Origin: Bradyrhizobium lupini
GTDB taxonomy: Bacteria; Pseudomonadota; Alphaproteobacteria; Rhizobiales; Xanthobacteraceae
Reading direction: 5' to 3'
Assembly: GCF_040939785.1 (NCBI RefSeq)
Contig: NZ_CP162553.1
Span: 3,844,001-3,908,000 of the forward strand
Length of the DNA stretch: 64,000 nt
Shown here piece by piece: positions 61,460 through 64,000 of the stretch (the stretch's first letter is position 1; each line of letters begins with the position of its first letter). The translations under genes and the position numbers were made by a program. Below the pieces are notes generated by a model, which was not told where the DNA came from, ran no database searches, and saw nothing but the letters and a program-made list of their open reading frames with translations.

Positions 61460-62407
61460 ATGAACGATACCACCCCCGAGACCCCCAAGCTGAGCTGGTG
61501 GCGCCGCCTGTCCGACGGGCTGAAGCGCACCTCGTCCTCGCTCGGGACCGCGGTCGCCGACCTCGTCACCAAGCGCAAGCTCGACCGCGCCATGCTCGAC
61601 GACATCGAGGACGTGCTGCTCCGCGCCGACCTCGGCACCTCCGTCGCGGTGCGGATCGCGGATGCGGTCGGCACCGGGCGCTACGACAAGGCTATCTCAG
61701 CGGACGAGGTCAAGGACGTCGTCGCGACCGAGGTCGAGAAGGTACTGGCGGCGGTGGCAAAGCCGCTGGAGATCGACGCTGGCAAGAAGCCGTTCGTTAT
61801 CCTCGTGGTCGGCGTCAACGGCTCCGGCAAGACCACCACCATTGGGAAACTCTCGCAAAAATTCGCATCCGAAGGCCGCAAGGTGATGCTGGCGGCCGGC
61901 GACACCTTTCGCGCAGCGGCGATCGAACAGCTCAAGGTCTGGGGCGAGCGCACCAGGACGCCCGTCATATCAGGTGCGCAAGGTTCGGATTCGGCGAGCC
62001 TCGCCTTCAACGCGCTGACGGCCGCGAAGGAGCAGGCCGTCGACGTGCTCCTGATCGACACCGCCGGGCGGCTTCAGAACAAGGCCGAGCTGATGAACGA
62101 GCTCGAAAAGGTCGTGCGCGTCATCCGCAAGGTGGACGCGACTGCACCGCATGCGGTGCTGCTTGTGCTGGACGCCACTGTCGGCCAGAACGCGCTGTCG
62201 CAGGTCGAGGCCTTCCATCGCACCGCCGGGGTCACCGGTCTCGTGATGACGAAGCTCGACGGCACCGCCCGCGGCGGCATCCTGGTGGCGCTCGCGGAGA
62301 AATTCAAACTGCCGGTGCATTTCATCGGCGTCGGCGAAGGCGTCGACGATCTCGCGCCGTTCACCGCGCGTGATTTCGCCCGCGCCATTGCCGGAATCGA
62401 AAGCTGA
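61460..62407 (+). CDS. ftsY: SRP receptor FtsY
   Basis: The 315-residue GTPase has a short N-terminal extension (no long acidic A-domain) and the NG core: GVNGSGKTTTIGKLSQKF, DTFRAAAIEQLK, DTAGRLQNKAELM and LVMTKLDGTARGGILVAL. It docks the SRP-ribosome complex at the membrane with Ffh (encoded at 52419). ispZ starts 3 bases after its stop. Confidence 0.97.
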   Translation: MNDTTPETPKLSWWRRLSDGLKRTSSSLGTAVADLVTKRKLDRAMLDDIEDVLLRADLGTSVAVRIADAVGTGRYDKAISADEVKDVVATEVEKVLAAVAKPLEIDAGKKPFVILVVGVNGSGKTTTIGKLSQKFASEGRKVMLAAGDTFRAAAIEQLKVWGERTRTPVISGAQGSDSASLAFNALTAAKEQAVDVLLIDTAGRLQNKAELMNELEKVVRVIRKVDATAPHAVLLVLDATVGQNALSQVEAFHRTAGVTGLVMTKLDGTARGGILVALAEKFKLPVHFIGVGEGVDDLAPFTARDFARAIAGIES

Positions 62408-62410
62408 AGA

Positions 62411-63013
62411 ATGGACAAGACCCAGCCGCATCCGCTGTTCAAGCTTGCCACCGAGCTTGGCCCGCTGCTCGTGTTCTTCTTCGTCAATGCGAAGTTCAAT
62501 CTGTTCGCCGCGACCGGCGCGTTCATGGTCGCGATCGTTGCGGCGATGATCGCCTCCTATGTGGTGACGCGCCACATCCCGATCATGGCGATCGTGACAG
62601 GCGTCATCGTGCTGGTGTTCGGCACGCTGACCCTGGTGCTGCATGACGAGACCTTCATCAAGCTCAAGCCGACCATCATCTACGCGTTGTTCGCTGCGAT
62701 CCTCGGCGGCGGCCTGTTGTTCGGCCGCTCCTTCATTGCCGTCATGTTCGACCAGATGTTCAATTTGACGCCGCAGGGCTGGCGCATCCTGACGCTACGC
62801 TGGGCGCTGTTCTTCGCCGGCATGGCGGTGTTGAACGAGATCGTTTGGCGCACCCAGAGCACCGACTTCTGGGTCAACTTCAAGGTGTTCGGCGTCACGC
62901 CGATCACCATGATCTTCGCCATCGCCCAGATGCCGCTGACCAAGCGTTATCACCTCGAGCCGGCGTCGCTGGAAGCGAGCGAGGCCGAGGCGGGGGACGT
63001 GAGGAAGGGTTGA
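62411..63013 (+). CDS. ispZ: Septation protein IspZ/YciB family membrane protein
   Basis: The 200-residue protein has about five helices. It starts [27 protein letters not shown] and has [33 protein letters not shown] and [23 protein letters not shown], the YciB/IspZ signature. The family links to cell-division and envelope functions. It starts 3 bases after ftsY, one transcript. Confidence 0.95.
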   Translation: MDKTQPHPLFKLATELGPLLVFFFVNAKFNLFAATGAFMVAIVAAMIASYVVTRHIPIMAIVTGVIVLVFGTLTLVLHDETFIKLKPTIIYALFAAILGGGLLFGRSFIAVMFDQMFNLTPQGWRILTLRWALFFAGMAVLNEIVWRTQSTDFWVNFKVFGVTPITMIFAIAQMPLTKRYHLEPASLEASEAEAGDVRKG

Positions 63014-63053
63014 GCTCTCAACTCATCATTGCTGGTTGCAGCCACACACTCAA

Positions 63054-63159
63054 CTGTCATCGCCCGGCTTGACCGGGCGATCCAGTATTCCAGAGACGGT
63101 TGTGAGATACGGAGAGGCCGCGGCGTACTGGATGCCCCGGTCAAGCCGGGGCATGACAG
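63054..63159. repeat. Palindromic intergenic element, family D, copy 3
   Basis: About 106 bases. The arms are ctgtcatcgcccggcttgac / gtcaagccggggcatgacag, inner atccagta / tactggat, and a middle gagaggccgcggcg. Close to copies at 6436 and 8853. It separates convergent ispZ and ccmG. Confidence 0.85.
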
Positions 63160-63201
63160 CGGTGTTTGGGGTTGGGTCCTTCGCTCACACTGACGACAGA
63201 G

Positions 63202-63798
63202 CTAGCTCCCCGCCGCCTTCAACGCCTTCTCCATCTGCGGCAACAGCACCGTCCGCAAATTCTCCGGCGTGATCGGTCCCACCAGCTTGTAGACGATGGT
63301 GCCTTCGCGACCGACGACAAAGGTCTCCGGCACGCCATAGACGCCCCATTCGATCGAGGCGCGGCCGTTGGCATCGACGCCGACGTGGCCGAACGGGTTG
63401 CCGTAGCGCCCCAGGAAGCGCCGCGCATTGTCGGCGGCATCCTTGTAGTTGATGCCGACGAGCTGGAAGCGTTTGTCTTTTGCCAATTCGGTCAGGAGCG
63501 GCGCCTCGTCGTGGCACGGCACGCACCAGGACGCCCAGACATTGACGAGGCTGACCTTGCCCTTGAACGCAGCGGGATCAAGGCCGGGGATCTGCGCGTT
63601 GTCGGCCTGCAATCCCTCGAGCGGCGGCAGCGTGGTCTGCGGCGCGGGGCGCCCGATCAGCGCGGAAGGGATTCGCGAGGGATCGCCGCTGCCGAGCCGG
63701 AACCAGAACAGCAACGCCAAGCCGATGAAGGCGATCAGCGGCAGCACCATCAGGAAGGTGCGGCGCTGCGGCGGAGCGGACGTCGATTGCTCGCTCAT
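63202..63798 (-). CDS. ccmG: Cytochrome c biogenesis thiol:disulfide oxidoreductase (DsbE type)
   Basis: The 198-residue protein has an N-terminal anchor (TFLMVLPLIAFIGLALLFWF, about 14-33) and a thioredoxin-like domain with active-site WASWCVPCHDEAP (CxxC about 92-95). It also has 'YGVPETFVVGREGTIVYKLVGPI' near the C-terminus with the cis-Pro. It keeps apocytochrome c cysteines reduced for haem attachment. The ccmD gene lies just upstream. Confidence 0.95.
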   Translation of the reverse strand: MSEQSTSAPPQRRTFLMVLPLIAFIGLALLFWFRLGSGDPSRIPSALIGRPAPQTTLPPLEGLQADNAQIPGLDPAAFKGKVSLVNVWASWCVPCHDEAPLLTELAKDKRFQLVGINYKDAADNARRFLGRYGNPFGHVGVDANGRASIEWGVYGVPETFVVGREGTIVYKLVGPITPENLRTVLLPQMEKALKAAGS

Positions 63799-63822
63799 GA
63801 TTGATCTCTCATGCTCGATCTC

Positions 63823-64000
63823 TCATGGCCGATCCGTCGCGCTACGGCCGGAGCGGCGGGTCACGCCGCTGCGCTCGAGCTCGCGCAGGCGCTGTGTCTG
63901 ACTCCGATGATCGAGCACGATCCAGCCGATCAGGATCACGACCACAAGGGCCGCCGCGGCATAGGATGTCACGATGAAAGACGCATAGGGACCGAGCGAC
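63823..64000 (-). CDS. ccmD: Haem exporter protein CcmD (start beyond the window)
   Basis: 59 codons are visible: [20 protein letters not shown], a single membrane helix, then a basic tail ending ATDRP. This is the CcmD layout (small membrane protein of the CcmABCD haem-handling complex). Its stop (63823-63825) lies 25 bases before the ccmG start, the usual ccmD-ccmG order. Confidence 0.88.
   Translation of the reverse strand, partial: SLGPYASFIVTSYAAAALVVVILIGWIVLDHRSQTQRLRELERSGVTRRSGRSATDRP

Overview
The window reads as chromosomal DNA of an alphaproteobacterium, most likely Bradyrhizobium or a close relative. The base composition is GC-rich. The gene set is typical of that group: ialB, DUF2336, YkvA, SIMPL and fasciclin proteins, mtaB next to dapF, ftsY-ispZ facing ccmG-ccmD, and a rhizobial-type malonyl-CoA synthase. 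Many intergenic gaps carry palindromic elements of the kind I associate with Bradyrhizobium. The genus is an inference from gene content; no rRNA or tRNA gene was found to confirm it.

Layout. 0-10 kb: the 5' end of a Tes/MJ0619-like radical SAM gene overlapping an Lgt-like gene; a Crp/Fnr regulator divergent from a single-domain response regulator; phoD; two orphan TAXI-type binding proteins; phhB; a YkvA protein; a quinone oxidoreductase-like MDR. 10-20 kb: a dienoyl-CoA-reductase-type SDR, ialB, rlmN, a PAP2 phosphatase, argG, an OmpA protein with a long proline-rich linker, and small enzymes. 20-25 kb: an FkbM methyltransferase, a BacA/SbmA-type ABC exporter, a hybrid sensor kinase. 25-34 kb: the sdhCDAB operon, a TauE/SafE permease, malonyl-CoA synthase, an SDR, a fasciclin protein. 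33.5-35 kb: a membrane cytochrome b and a Tat-exported molybdopterin oxidoreductase. 35-50 kb: an MFS transporter, leuB, asd, carbonic anhydrase, a CitE-like lyase, a caspase-like protein, a glycosyltransferase, leuD, a zincin, a cluster of small secreted proteins, leuC. 50-54 kb: the translation/SRP block ffh-rpsP-rimM-trmD-rplS on the minus strand. 54-64 kb: an MBL-fold hydrolase, secreted GyrI-like and SIMPL proteins, dapF-mtaB, a DUF2336 protein, a pseudouridine synthase, ftsY-ispZ, ccmG and partial ccmD.

Three things stand out. First, at least nine genes show single-nucleotide-scale reading-frame breaks: argG, the OmpA gene (two compensating), sdhA, tauE, rimM, the MBL hydrolase, SIMPL and two secreted or membrane hypotheticals. 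Several are housekeeping genes, so uncorrected indels in the assembly are more likely than decay. Second, about eight families of 80-150 bp imperfect palindromes lie between genes. One supplies the 3' end of rimM, and another is twice joined to the same terminator module (after argG and after leuB). Third, the Tes-like radical SAM / Lgt-like pair at the left edge is the best candidate for an undescribed lipid-modifying system.

Functionally the window is mostly core metabolism: leucine, arginine, lysine/threonine precursors and the TCA cycle. With it come translation and membrane-targeting machinery and envelope proteins. No prophage, insertion sequence, CRISPR array or tRNA gene was found.
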